The notes under the pieces are model-generated. The model was not told the DNA's origin, searched no databases, and worked only from the letters and a program-made list of their open reading frames with translations. The position numbers were made by a program, and so were the translations under genes. A DNA stretch of 50,607 nt from Prevotella veroralis DSM 19559 = JCM 6290. Lineage in GTDB: Bacteria > Bacteroidota > Bacteroidia > Bacteroidales > Bacteroidaceae. Below are positions 43,026 to 50,428 of this stretch, piece by piece. The DNA lies in NCBI RefSeq assembly GCF_000377625.1, contig NZ_KB898334.1, positions 46,662-97,268 of the forward strand, written 5' to 3'. How positions within the stretch are numbered: the stretch's first letter is position 1; every line of letters starts with the position of its first letter.

Positions 43026-43047
43026 GTCCGTTTCCCTCTCTCTCCGC
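43026..43047 (+). other. Putative att site resembling a tRNA-Ser 3' end
   Basis: GTCCGTTTCCCTCTCTCTCCGC looks like the T-arm, acceptor stem and discriminator end of a Bacteroidales tRNA-Ser (CCC, then TCTCTCC and G). No tRNA body precedes it. The fragment is followed 47 bp later by a strong terminator. This fits an attR formed by integration into the 3' end of a tRNA-Ser gene. The T-loop match is imperfect. Confidence 0.4.
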
Positions 43048-43093
43048 TTTAGGTACTCTGAACAGACCAACAGAGAAATCCTAACAAAAACGT

Positions 43094-43131
43094 AAGTATC
43101 ATAGCTACAAGTAGTTATGATACTTTTCTTT
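43094..43131 (+). terminator. Strong intrinsic terminator downstream of the att candidate
   Basis: AAGTATCATAGCTAC pairs with GTAGTTATGATACTT (15 bp, one G-U) and is followed by TTCTTTT. No plus-strand gene is visible upstream within the window, so it may be the terminator of the tRNA transcript interrupted by the ICE. Confidence 0.75.
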
Positions 43132-43194
43132 TATATACATTCTTCTTCTTAGAGTACGTACAGAGGGCGTAAATACTCCCTAAATACTCTACAA

Positions 43195-43428
43195 TGGCTA
43201 CAATCTGGCTACACTTTTTGAGGCAAAATAAAAATTGTAGCCAAGAGTTCGTACAGAGTACGCATAGAGTACACGCAAATTGCTGTTATTCAAATAAATA
43301 TGTCGAACTTTGCAGCGTGGTTACAGAAGTTTATCCTGCTAATAATTCAATCTTTTGGCTACAATTTTATTAGAAGCTGGCTACAATTATTGAATTTTGG
43401 CTACAACTTTCCTTTCCATGGCTACAAT
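43195..43428. repeat. TGGCTACAAT repeats phased upstream of the second integrase
   Basis: Six copies of TGGCTACA (43195, 43206, 43356, 43378, 43398, 43419) and one inverted copy (43234-43243). The last four are 22, 20 and 21 bp apart, so they fall on one face of the helix, and the first pair is 11 bp apart. These are probable arm-type sites for the recombinase encoded next to them, or operators for its promoter. Confidence 0.7.
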
Positions 43429-43446
43429 TAAACAACAGCAGCGCAA

Positions 43447-44679
43447 ATGAAAACCATTTTCAGAGCAGTCTTCTATCTAAGAAGCAACTATGTGAACAAG
43501 GAGGGTAAAACACCCGTGATGTTGAGAATCTATCTCAACAACGAACGACTTTCCATTGGGTCAACAGGTATTGCCGTTCAGCAGTCGCAATGGGATAGTG
43601 AAAAAGAACGACTGAAGGGAAGGACTACAGAGGTCCTTTCTACTAATCTCGAGTTGGATAACATCCAAAGCGGATTGCAGACCATCTTCAAAAAGTTGGA
43701 AATGACAGATGCCATTTCTTTGGAGCGTATCAAGTCGGAGTATCTGGGCAAGAAAGAAGAGGTAGAGACTATGATGACACTCTTCGATAAGCATAACAAA
43801 GATATTGCCAAGCAAGTGGGCATATCTGTAAGTGCTGCCACTTTTCAGAAATATAATGTCTGCAAACGACACTTCATGACTTTTTTGCAGGATAAGTACA
43901 AACGTTCGGACATACGCTTGTCTGAACTCACCTATATTATCATACACGATTTTGATATTTATCTTCGCACAGTAGTTGGTCAGAACCCGAACACAGCTAC
44001 CAAGACAATGAAAACTTTCAAGACAATTACGATTTTAGGAAGAAAAATGGGCGTAATCCATCACGATCCTTTTCTTAATCATCGCTTTCACCTTGAGCCG
44101 GTCAATCGTGGTTTCTTGACAGATGAAGAGATTTTGAAGATAGCCAATAAGGATCTGGGCATACAACGCTTAGAATTGGTTCGTGACTTATTCGTATTCT
44201 CATGCTTTACAGGTTTGGCGTACATTGATGTGGCCAACCTTACTCCCGAGAACATTGTTACCCTTGATGACAAACAATGGATAATGACAAAACGACAAAA
44301 GACGAGTGTTGCAACAAATGTTCTTTTATTGGATATTCCAAAGAATATTATCGAAAAGTATAATGTCAAGACCTATCGTGATGGTAAACTCTTCCCAATG
44401 CTAACCAATCAGCGAACCAATTCATATCTGAAGGAAATTGCAGATATTTGTGGTATTAAAAAGGACCTAACCTTTCACATGGCTCGCCACACATTTGCAA
44501 CAATGTCATTGAGTAAAGGTGTTTCTATGGAATCAGTTTCTAAGATGTTGGGACATACTAACATTAAAACGACACAAATTTATGCCCGTATTACCAATAA
44601 GAAAATAGAACACGATATGGAACAATTGGCTGGCAAGTTAGACAAGTTCAATGTTGCTATGGGCATCAACTCAAAATAA
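43447..44679 (+). CDS. Tyrosine recombinase of a second mobile element
   Basis: A 410-residue integrase of the Bacteroides transposon type. It has an arm-binding N-terminus, SAM-like domain at about 105-200 and a catalytic domain. The first catalytic Arg position is Ala in CFTGLAYIDV. The rest (TKRQKTS; HMARHTFATM; LGHTNIKTTQIYARI) is intact. IntDOT of CTnDOT is also known to lack the first Arg and remains active, so the substitution need not mean loss of function. It is followed 25 bp later by the DUF1896 gene. Confidence 0.9.
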   Translation: MKTIFRAVFYLRSNYVNKEGKTPVMLRIYLNNERLSIGSTGIAVQQSQWDSEKERLKGRTTEVLSTNLELDNIQSGLQTIFKKLEMTDAISLERIKSEYLGKKEEVETMMTLFDKHNKDIAKQVGISVSAATFQKYNVCKRHFMTFLQDKYKRSDIRLSELTYIIIHDFDIYLRTVVGQNPNTATKTMKTFKTITILGRKMGVIHHDPFLNHRFHLEPVNRGFLTDEEILKIANKDLGIQRLELVRDLFVFSCFTGLAYIDVANLTPENIVTLDDKQWIMTKRQKTSVATNVLLLDIPKNIIEKYNVKTYRDGKLFPMLTNQRTNSYLKEIADICGIKKDLTFHMARHTFATMSLSKGVSMESVSKMLGHTNIKTTQIYARITNKKIEHDMEQLAGKLDKFNVAMGINSK

Positions 44680-44704
44680 TGTACAACCCTAAACCAAGAA
44701 GATT

Positions 44705-45172
44705 ATGACAACAACAAAGAAAGAGCTTTCTTACTTCGGTTTGAAGTTGGAAGCGTATCTCAGAGAGCATTATCCAGAGAGAGTGAATGAAAATACGTTT
44801 GTAACTGCTCGCGCAGACGAAGCATTGACAACTTACTGCGATGCTATAGCACAAGGTTTTTCTTACCCAGAGGCAGAGGTAATGGCAAGCGAAGTGTTAT
44901 ACCAAGGTTTGCACTTTTCCAAGTATGACACGCTTGTATCTGTCTTAGAGAATGAGTTCGAGAAAGAACTCCCTTCTCCTCTTCCAGAAAGATTAACACC
45001 TATGCTTCTGAAGAATAAGGCTGTGCAAAGCGTTTTCGACAAGTACGAACTGACAGACGACTTTGGTGCAAGCTCAGATTATGAGAAACTCTACACCGAA
45101 CTGACAGGGACAATCGTTCTGCTCATTGAGGTTAATGGTCTGCCAACAGTCGATAGTGAGAACATGACTTGA
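44705..45172 (+). CDS. DUF1896 protein
   Basis: A 155-residue protein matching DUF1896 of Bacteroides conjugative transposons (ELSYFGLKLEAYLREHYPE; DYEKLYTELTGTIVLLIEVN). It is a helical soluble protein of unknown role, typically encoded just after the integrase in these elements, as here. Confidence 0.85.
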   Translation: MTTTKKELSYFGLKLEAYLREHYPERVNENTFVTARADEALTTYCDAIAQGFSYPEAEVMASEVLYQGLHFSKYDTLVSVLENEFEKELPSPLPERLTPMLLKNKAVQSVFDKYELTDDFGASSDYEKLYTELTGTIVLLIEVNGLPTVDSENMT

Positions 45173-45232
45173 TGTAACACCATCGGGAGCTTTTGTAGTG
45201 TCAAGAGCCAAGATAAACGCTCCACTCCACAC

Positions 45233-45263
45233 GACAAGAGTTTTGCAAACACTTGTCTTTTTT
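45233..45263 (+). terminator. Putative terminator after DUF1896
   Basis: GACAAG...CTTGTC around a 13-nt loop, followed by TTTTTT. The stem is short, so the prediction is only moderate. Confidence 0.45.
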
Positions 45264-45338
45264 CGAGCATAGCTCTCAACAACTCGTGTGTAGTCTGCGC
45301 ATCTTGTTATTGCTCTTGAACTATTAAAAGCTCCGATT

Positions 45339-45686
45339 ATGAATACAATCATCATGAATCAAGACGTTCACACACCTGCCTTCATCAAGGCAGACGCATC
45401 GAACAAAACCGATAAAATCAAGCAGCAGTCGATTTCTCCCAAGCAAGTCCGCCGCTTCGGTTGGACACGCTTCATCGAACTCACTATCCTGCTTTCCGTC
45501 GTTATCGGTGTCATTTGGCTTATCTCGAAGATAGTAACGCCACAAGTCGTAACTGTCGTGTCAGTCATTGCAGGTTTTCTGATACTACGCTTTATAGTCA
45601 GGGTAATTCTAAAAGTAACATTTGCGCTGCTGAGCATTCTATTTTGGTTGGCTATTCTCTGTGCCATCCTGCTATGCGTGCTTTGA
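45339..45686 (+). CDS. Small integral membrane protein
   Basis: A 115-residue protein with a polar N-terminus and three hydrophobic helices (ELTILLSVVIGVIWLISKIV; VVTVVSVIAGFLILRFIV; FALLSILFWLAILCAILL). A second Met at residue 6 is an alternative start. Function unknown; seen in Bacteroides transposons near DUF1896. Confidence 0.6.
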   Translation: MNTIIMNQDVHTPAFIKADASNKTDKIKQQSISPKQVRRFGWTRFIELTILLSVVIGVIWLISKIVTPQVVTVVSVIAGFLILRFIVRVILKVTFALLSILFWLAILCAILLCVL

Positions 45687-45724
45687 GAAGCACAGCTCTG
45701 TAAAACCTTTCATGTTATTTCATC

Positions 45725-45760
45725 AGGTGGTTATCTCGCATTTTGAGATAGCCACCTTTT
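45725..45760 (+). terminator. Intrinsic terminator after the 45339 gene
   Basis: AGGTGG-t-TATCTC / GAGATA-g-CCACCT around the loop GCATTTT, followed by TTTTC. The 12-bp stem has one T-G pair. Confidence 0.85.
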
Positions 45761-45856
45761 CTATTTCCCACTACGAGCGTTGCACTTTTGCTTCTTTTCC
45801 AATGCTCCACGATATGCGATGACAAGAAGACGGATGCTGTTCCCTTTTTATCCGCA

Positions 45857-45981
45857 AAGGTAGTACGGGGCTTGTGGCTTTCAAAAGGTCTGTGCCGCTT
45901 GGTTTGTCTGGAAAATCTCCACACCTACGGGTTGTATTTTCCGCCAAAACCTTGTGCAAGCCCACCCCGCTACCTCTTTTT
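45857..45981 (+). ncRNA. GC-rich structured non-coding segment
   Basis: Outer stem: GGTAG (45860) with CTACC (45971), CGGGG (45867) with CCCCG (45966), and GCTTG (45871) with CAAGC (45958). Inside are GGTTT (45902) with AAACC (45948), and GGAAAAT (45911) with ATTTTCC (45937), capped by a 19-nt loop. The outer right arm is followed by a T-run. It is markedly richer in GC than the surroundings. An in-frame reading exists but lacks a plausible N-terminus. I recall similar sequences at this spot in other Bacteroides elements, but could not check. Confidence 0.5.
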
Positions 45982-46038
45982 TGCTACAAAAAGGAATCAG
46001 CATACTCCGATCTTTGGACGCATAAAAAAAATGTCGCT

Positions 46039-46470
46039 ATGGATAAGCAAAAAGTAAATACAACATCTTCGATGAACAGCAAAGGATATAGCTCCTCCTC
46101 TCATTACCGCATTAACCCTGTGGCTGAAAAAAGTGAGCAAGTGTTGGCAATTAAGTTTGTACAATGGGACGTTCCCCCATTGGAGAGCCTTTGTAATAGC
46201 AAAGTATATCTCCTACGTATGAAACTCAATCGTGGCGAGTGTATGAGCCGTGAGGAAAAGAATTGGCTATGTGAAGCGGTGAACTCAAACACCTATTTCC
46301 GAACAGCCGTCCCACTGCAAGGCTATCGCTTTGACTTCTTTGACGTGCTGAAGAAATACCTTGTCAATCAGTACGGACAATGGACAGAGTATTACGCACC
46401 CGACAGAACAAGCCTAAGAGCCTACCTATATGGACGCATCAATCAAATAGTAGAAATCCCAAAATACTAA
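46039..46470 (+). CDS. Conserved hypothetical protein upstream of pcfK
   Basis: A 143-residue protein starting MDKQKVNTTSSMNSKG. The core (IKFVQWDVPPLESLCNSKVY; KLNRGECMSREEKNWLCEAV; YFRTAVPLQGYRFDFFDVLK) is well packed and probably globular. The start at 46039 was chosen because the frame upstream runs through the structured segment. I recognise it as a frequent neighbour of PcfK/PcfJ genes, without known function. Confidence 0.65.
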   Translation: MDKQKVNTTSSMNSKGYSSSSHYRINPVAEKSEQVLAIKFVQWDVPPLESLCNSKVYLLRMKLNRGECMSREEKNWLCEAVNSNTYFRTAVPLQGYRFDFFDVLKKYLVNQYGQWTEYYAPDRTSLRAYLYGRINQIVEIPKY

Positions 46471-46475
46471 GCAAT

Positions 46476-46922
46476 ATGAAAGGAACAGAACATTTCACAC
46501 GGACAATAGCCGAGTATCTTAATCAGCGTGCTATGACAGACCCATTGTTTGCCCCTAACTTGATGAAGCCGAACAAGAATATCGAGGAGTGCATCACCTA
46601 CATTCTTAATGAAGTGCAGAAAAGCGGTTGCAACGGCTTTGATGATGATGACGAGTTGTTGAGAGCTTAGCTCGAAAAAATCTTCTCTATGGCTGTTCAC
46701 TACTATGATGAGGACGATGTAGAGGTGGGTAAGGCTATTTCTTGCCAAGTTGCCGTTAATCACATTGTAGAACTCACGGAGGAAGAAAAAGCCGAAGCAA
46801 GGCAGGAAGCCATTAAGCAATATCAGCGTGAGGAACTTGCCAAGTTACAGAGCCGTAACGCACGAGTGAAGAAGACCGAGAACATAGCTACCCAAGTACA
46901 ACCATCACTATTCGATTTTTAA
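46476..46922 (+). pseudogene. PcfK-like gene interrupted by an in-frame TAG
   Basis: The first 64 codons (MKGTEHFTRTIAEYLNQRAM to DDDDELLRA) end at TAG 46668-46670. The same frame continues LEKIFSMAVHYYDEDDVEVG to a proper end at 46922 (QPSLFDF). From the family pattern as I remember it (GFxDDE-IFSMAVHYYDED), the break coincides with about 24 extra bases holding the palindrome GAGCTtAGCTC and the stop codon. The downstream half has an internal ATG at 46689, so a partial product is possible. Confidence 0.75.
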
Positions 46923-46926
46923 GCCT

Positions 46927-48201
46927 ATGAAACCGAGAAACAAATTTGAAAAGGCGGTTTTGGAACAAAGCAAGTATCTTCGCCCGATAACCAAGACACA
47001 AAGCAAGTGGGCATTCCGTGAGTGTATTGACCACTTCGCCTACCACTTGCCAAAAGGTCGCACCACTTGTATGGATTGTGGGCATAGTTGGATAATGAAC
47101 AAACATAGAGAAACTTGCACTTGCCCTCATTGCAGGGCAAAGTTGCAGGTCAAGGAAACCTACGAGCGCAAGTTGCAGCAGAAGCAGTATTACACTATAC
47201 TTACCACTTGTGGAGAGTTTCAAGTATTACGTATGTTCCTACTTATTGTGGGTATGGAGAAAGGTTACAAAGCACAGACTTCTATAATTGAGATTGGGCA
47301 ATATTGGTGGAATATGCAGGGACGAAAAGCCGTGGTTGCCATACAGAGGGTATTGGGACACTATGTTGATACATTTTCCTATTATAGTCCTATGGCGATA
47401 CGCAACGATAATGAAGCCTATCAGCATATTGCCTACTCACCGATATATCCGAAGTTCAAGGTTACAGACATACTTCGTAGAAATGGTTTTAAGGATAATT
47501 TCTATGGTATCGTGCCTACCCAACTTATTCCTGCATTACTTACAGACAGCCGAGTGGAAACATTACTAAAAGCAGGTAGCACAGACCATTTACGTTACTT
47601 TCTTGGCAACAAGAGAACTTTTGAAGAACTATGGCAATCCTACAAAATTGCAGTCCGTAACGGCTATGAGATAGCAGACATTTCCCTTTGGAGTGATTAT
47701 GTAGATACACTTAGAAGATTAGGAAAGGATATTCATAATCCAAAATATTTATGCCCAACAGACCTTAAAGGCGAACACGACCGCAGACACGAGGAACTTC
47801 TCAAACTGCGTGAAAGGGAGGAGATAGAACAGAAGCAAAAGAAGGCAATCGAAGACGAAAAACGCTTCAAGGAACTCAAATCCAAGTTTTTCGGTATCTG
47901 TTTTACAGACGGCACAATCCAAGTCCACGTATTAGAGAGCGTGCAGGAACATTTGGAAGAAGGTGTATCAATGCACCATTGCGTATTTTCTAATGCATAC
48001 TACCTTAAGGAAGACTCCCTTATCCTTTCGGCTACCATTGAAGGCAAGCGAATAGAAACCATTGAAGTATCATTACGAACTTTGGAAGTGGTGCAAAGTC
48101 GTGGGGTATGCAACAAGAATACGGAATATCACGAGCAAATTGTAAACCTTGTCAATGCCAATCGAGGTCTTATAAGCCGAAGAATGAAAGCAACAGCATA
48201 A
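46927..48201 (+). CDS. PcfJ-like protein
   Basis: A 424-residue protein. A zinc-ribbon-like region lies at about 47-70 (CMDCGHSW...CTCPHCRAKL). A central alpha-helical and charged region follows (ELLKLREREEIEQKQKKAIE). The C-terminal PcfJ domain is at about 335-410 (EEGVSMHHCVFSNAYYLKED; RTLEVVQSRGVCNKNTEYH). PcfJ proteins accompany conjugative elements with unknown role. It is 4 bp downstream of the broken pcfK. Confidence 0.85.
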   Translation: MKPRNKFEKAVLEQSKYLRPITKTQSKWAFRECIDHFAYHLPKGRTTCMDCGHSWIMNKHRETCTCPHCRAKLQVKETYERKLQQKQYYTILTTCGEFQVLRMFLLIVGMEKGYKAQTSIIEIGQYWWNMQGRKAVVAIQRVLGHYVDTFSYYSPMAIRNDNEAYQHIAYSPIYPKFKVTDILRRNGFKDNFYGIVPTQLIPALLTDSRVETLLKAGSTDHLRYFLGNKRTFEELWQSYKIAVRNGYEIADISLWSDYVDTLRRLGKDIHNPKYLCPTDLKGEHDRRHEELLKLREREEIEQKQKKAIEDEKRFKELKSKFFGICFTDGTIQVHVLESVQEHLEEGVSMHHCVFSNAYYLKEDSLILSATIEGKRIETIEVSLRTLEVVQSRGVCNKNTEYHEQIVNLVNANRGLISRRMKATA

Positions 48202-48228
48202 AGTATGAACCATTAAATTATCAGAGAT

Positions 48229-48336
48229 ATGAAGACAGAGATTGAGGACATCATCTACAACTATGCGGATGAATTGAAAATTGGCGGACAAGGTGAAAGC
48301 CAAATACTGCATATTCTCATTAGGGTTATTAATTAA
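48229..48336 (+). CDS. Small 35-residue protein after pcfJ
   Basis: A short frame starting MKTEIEDIIYNYADELKIGG, a probable single acidic helix followed by ESQILHILIRVIN. It starts 27 bp after pcfJ with a plausible upstream region. Small ORFs at this point are common in these elements, but the evidence here is thin. Confidence 0.4.
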   Translation: MKTEIEDIIYNYADELKIGGQGESQILHILIRVIN

Positions 48337-48375
48337 CCATATCCAAATCTACAGAAGAGGTTTGTCAGTTTCTTC

Positions 48376-48475
48376 AAAAAGGGTCTACCTTTTCGGCAAA
48401 AAAGGTAGACCTTTTTAATTGAAAAGGTAGACCCTTTTGACGAAAAAGGTAGACCCTTTTCTGATAATAGGTAGA
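48376..48475. repeat. AAAAGGTAGACC repeat cluster
   Basis: Units: AAAAAGGGTCTACCTTTT (48376), AAAAAAGGTAGACCTTTTT (48398), GAAAAGGTAGACCCTTTTG (48421), GAAAAAGGTAGACCCTTTT (48442) and a partial copy (48467). The first two form an inverted pair around CGGCAAAA; the next are direct repeats at about 21 bp spacing. Each unit is a near-palindrome (AAAAGG/CCTTTT). Phasing suggests protein binding, for example an operator or replication/transfer site. Confidence 0.65.
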
Positions 48476-48570
48476 TAGTTTTACTCATTTAGGTGAACCC
48501 CTTTGCGAAAAAGGGTTGATAAGTGTCAAAAGAAATATGTGCTTTTCTTGGAGATAATCAAGAAATTTCT

Positions 48571-48578
48571 TACCTTTG
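48571..48578 (+). promoter_or_regulatory. -7 box TACCTTTG of the HU-like gene
   Basis: An exact TAnnTTTG match with a TTG about 22 bp upstream (CTTTTCTTG). The predicted 5' UTR of about 70 nt contains AAGCC/GGCTT and GGAGG/CCTCC pairing segments around 48606-48641, so the leader may be structured. Confidence 0.55.
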
Positions 48579-48653
48579 TGATATAAATCTATTAACAAGT
48601 TGAGGAGGATAAAGCCCCAGCCTCCAAAGGCTTAACAATCGGGGGCAACACTA

Positions 48654-49127
48654 ATGACTATGGCGAACAGACCCATTGCTTATACGCTAAAGGAGCGTAA
48701 AGGAACAGTTGGAAATTTGAAAGGGAAAATCGTTCTGCAGGCACATCCTACAGGACGAAAGAGAGTTGATCATCGTAGTTTCTGTGATGAAGTGGCACAT
48801 GCTACAACGTTCACAGGTGCAGAAGTCGAGGCTGTTCTCAGACTTGCAGCTGAGATAGCAAAGAAGCACGTTGAGAACGGAGACATTGTAGACTTCGGAG
48901 ACATCGGGACACTTACACCTTCTTTCCAGAGTAAATTGGTTGAGAAGGGAAAAACGGAGTTCAACCCAAAGGTTCATATTACGAAACCTGTGGTACACCT
49001 CACTCCCTCAAAGAAGTATTTTACACTTACTGGCGTGAGCTACGAGCGTGTTTCTGCACCTGAAAAGGAAACTAGGAAGCCAGTTGAGAATCATTCTCAA
49101 TCGGGACCAGAGATTGCAGAGCCATAA
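48654..49127 (+). CDS. HU-family DNA-binding protein with extended termini
   Basis: A 157-residue protein. The HU-like core starts after MANRPIAYTLKERKGT, with HRSFCDEVAHATTFTGAEVE as the helical region and GDIVDFGDIGTLTPSF as the conserved beta segment. The C-terminus is a charged tail (ERVSAPEKETRKPVENHSQ). It belongs to the longer Bacteroidetes HU-like family (HIG-type). Two start candidates lie 6 bases apart (48654 and 48660). Confidence 0.75.
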   Translation: MTMANRPIAYTLKERKGTVGNLKGKIVLQAHPTGRKRVDHRSFCDEVAHATTFTGAEVEAVLRLAAEIAKKHVENGDIVDFGDIGTLTPSFQSKLVEKGKTEFNPKVHITKPVVHLTPSKKYFTLTGVSYERVSAPEKETRKPVENHSQSGPEIAEP

Positions 49128-49162
49128 GGGGGACGAACGAGCGTGACTTTCTAATATTTACA

Positions 49163-49204
49163 TTGATGCGTGGAGCACATTGTCTCCACGCATCAATTTT
49201 ATTT
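49163..49204 (+). terminator. Strong intrinsic terminator after the HU-like gene
   Basis: TTGATGCGTGGAG pairs with CTCCACGCATCAA over 13 bp around an 8-nt loop, followed by TTTTATTT. Also located at the 3' end of the convergent DJ-1 gene, which may share it. Confidence 0.9.
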
Positions 49205-49214
49205 GTTAGTATAA

Positions 49215-49820
49215 CTACTGTTTTACAAATCCATTCTTATAAAAGTCATACCAAGCTGCAATCTTTTCCGAGGTATTGGCTTTCAGAAGTAAGAGCATTT
49301 CACGAGTGAACTCCAAATGACCAGTAATATTTGCTGTAACGATATTCTTATCACTCACAGCCTGTGCGTTTGCATATCCTGTTTCGTTCGTGTATCTTTC
49401 ACCACCCCATTGTTTAAGTTGGTCGAGACCATTACCCGTATGTTTTACGTTGTTCAAGAAGCCATGAGCACACAGAAACGATGCTCCGTTGCATATCGCT
49501 CCTACTATTTTACCCTTATCCAATGCTTCTTGTACCAATGGCGCAACAAGTTCTGCTTCAGGAGAATTCCATCGATTGCCACCGATAAGGACTAAGGCTG
49601 CATAGTCTTTGGGCATATTCTCAAAAGAATAATCAGGTAACGTTTTGAATCCACCAATGGAACAGACTGCATCTAATGTCGGAGCAACTGTATGCACTCT
49701 GTACTTGATTTCACTACCTGGTATTACGCCAACATGAAGGGCTGTAGAGAGAAAAGCACCTTCCCAATCTGTGTACTCATTCAATAAGACGAAGAGTACC
49801 TTTTTTGTTTCTTTATTCAT
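49215..49820 (-). CDS. DJ-1/PfpI-family (type 1 glutamine amidotransferase-like) protein
   Basis: A 201-residue protein. Features: VLFVLLNEYTDWEGAF near the start, AALVLIGGNRWNSPE before the nucleophile elbow, and GAICNGASFLCAHGFL with the probable nucleophile cysteine. The family includes deglycases, stress chaperones and proteases; the exact activity cannot be stated. A TAACTTTG promoter box lies at 49845-49852. Looks like a chromosomal or cargo gene rather than part of the transfer module. Confidence 0.8.
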   Translation of the reverse strand: MNKETKKVLFVLLNEYTDWEGAFLSTALHVGVIPGSEIKYRVHTVAPTLDAVCSIGGFKTLPDYSFENMPKDYAALVLIGGNRWNSPEAELVAPLVQEALDKGKIVGAICNGASFLCAHGFLNNVKHTGNGLDQLKQWGGERYTNETGYANAQAVSDKNIVTANITGHLEFTREMLLLLKANTSEKIAAWYDFYKNGFVKQ

Positions 49821-49908
49821 TGCTTATCCTATTTAATCGTAATACAAAGTTACAATTTTTCAGCAAAATAGAAACAACATCATAGGAATAATTCTTGGTT
49901 TAATATAG

Positions 49909-50295
49909 TCAGATGATAAAGAACAACGCAAACTCAACCTTTCGGCGTTTGACTAACCCATTCAAAACCTTTCCCTTGTATCGGCAGAACGAAACATACT
50001 CCTGATAGAAGTTCCTGTCTCCCGACTCTATCTTTCGCAACAGTCTACTCTTAGGGTACTTGCCATATCCAAGCAATCTCCCCACACCCACATTATAGGC
50101 AAGCAAGGTCAGCAGCAGCGCATCCTTGCCATACCCTTTGAAGTGTTCAAAGCATTTCCAAAGGTCGGCACGGAGCAGGGAGTCTGCCTGCCGTTCCGTC
50201 ATATCCGCTGTGAAACGCTCTCCCCGTTGCAGCTGATGCCCATAGCCAACATACGGATAATTCTTCCAGCCGTGCAGTCCCTCAAAGTATTTCAC
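49909..50295 (-). pseudogene. 5'-truncated TraP-type lysozyme (GH24) gene
   Basis: A 128-codon frame that begins (VKYFEGLHGW, GTG) inside the domain. It carries the catalytic glutamate of EGLHGW, the conserved YVGYGH and a normal C-terminus (KGKVLNGLVKRRKVEFAL). The signal peptide and N-terminal residues are missing. Upstream of 50295 the same frame leads into unrelated AT-rich sequence and a stop. A remnant of a second conjugative transposon. Confidence 0.65.
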
Positions 50296-50428
50296 TACGA
50301 CAATTATGAATACAACTTTATTATGGAAAGTCTTTTTCTAATTCCAATTGAAAATACGAATATCCACGTAATATGAATTTCTCTACTTTACATTATAACT
50401 TTCCATAATAAATACGGTCTAATAATAT

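Noticed and set aside
42960..43047. Search for a full tRNA gene ending at 43047
   Set aside because: Upstream sequence cannot form D or anticodon arms; only the 3' end is tRNA-like.
45874..46038. Open frame MAFKRSV... extending the 46039 gene upstream
   Set aside because: It runs through the multi-stem segment and lacks a plausible N-terminus; structure at RNA level explains the sequence better.
48376..48475. Repeats considered as a CRISPR array
   Set aside because: Too few units, no spacer of 28-40 bp between identical repeats, and no cas genes in the window.
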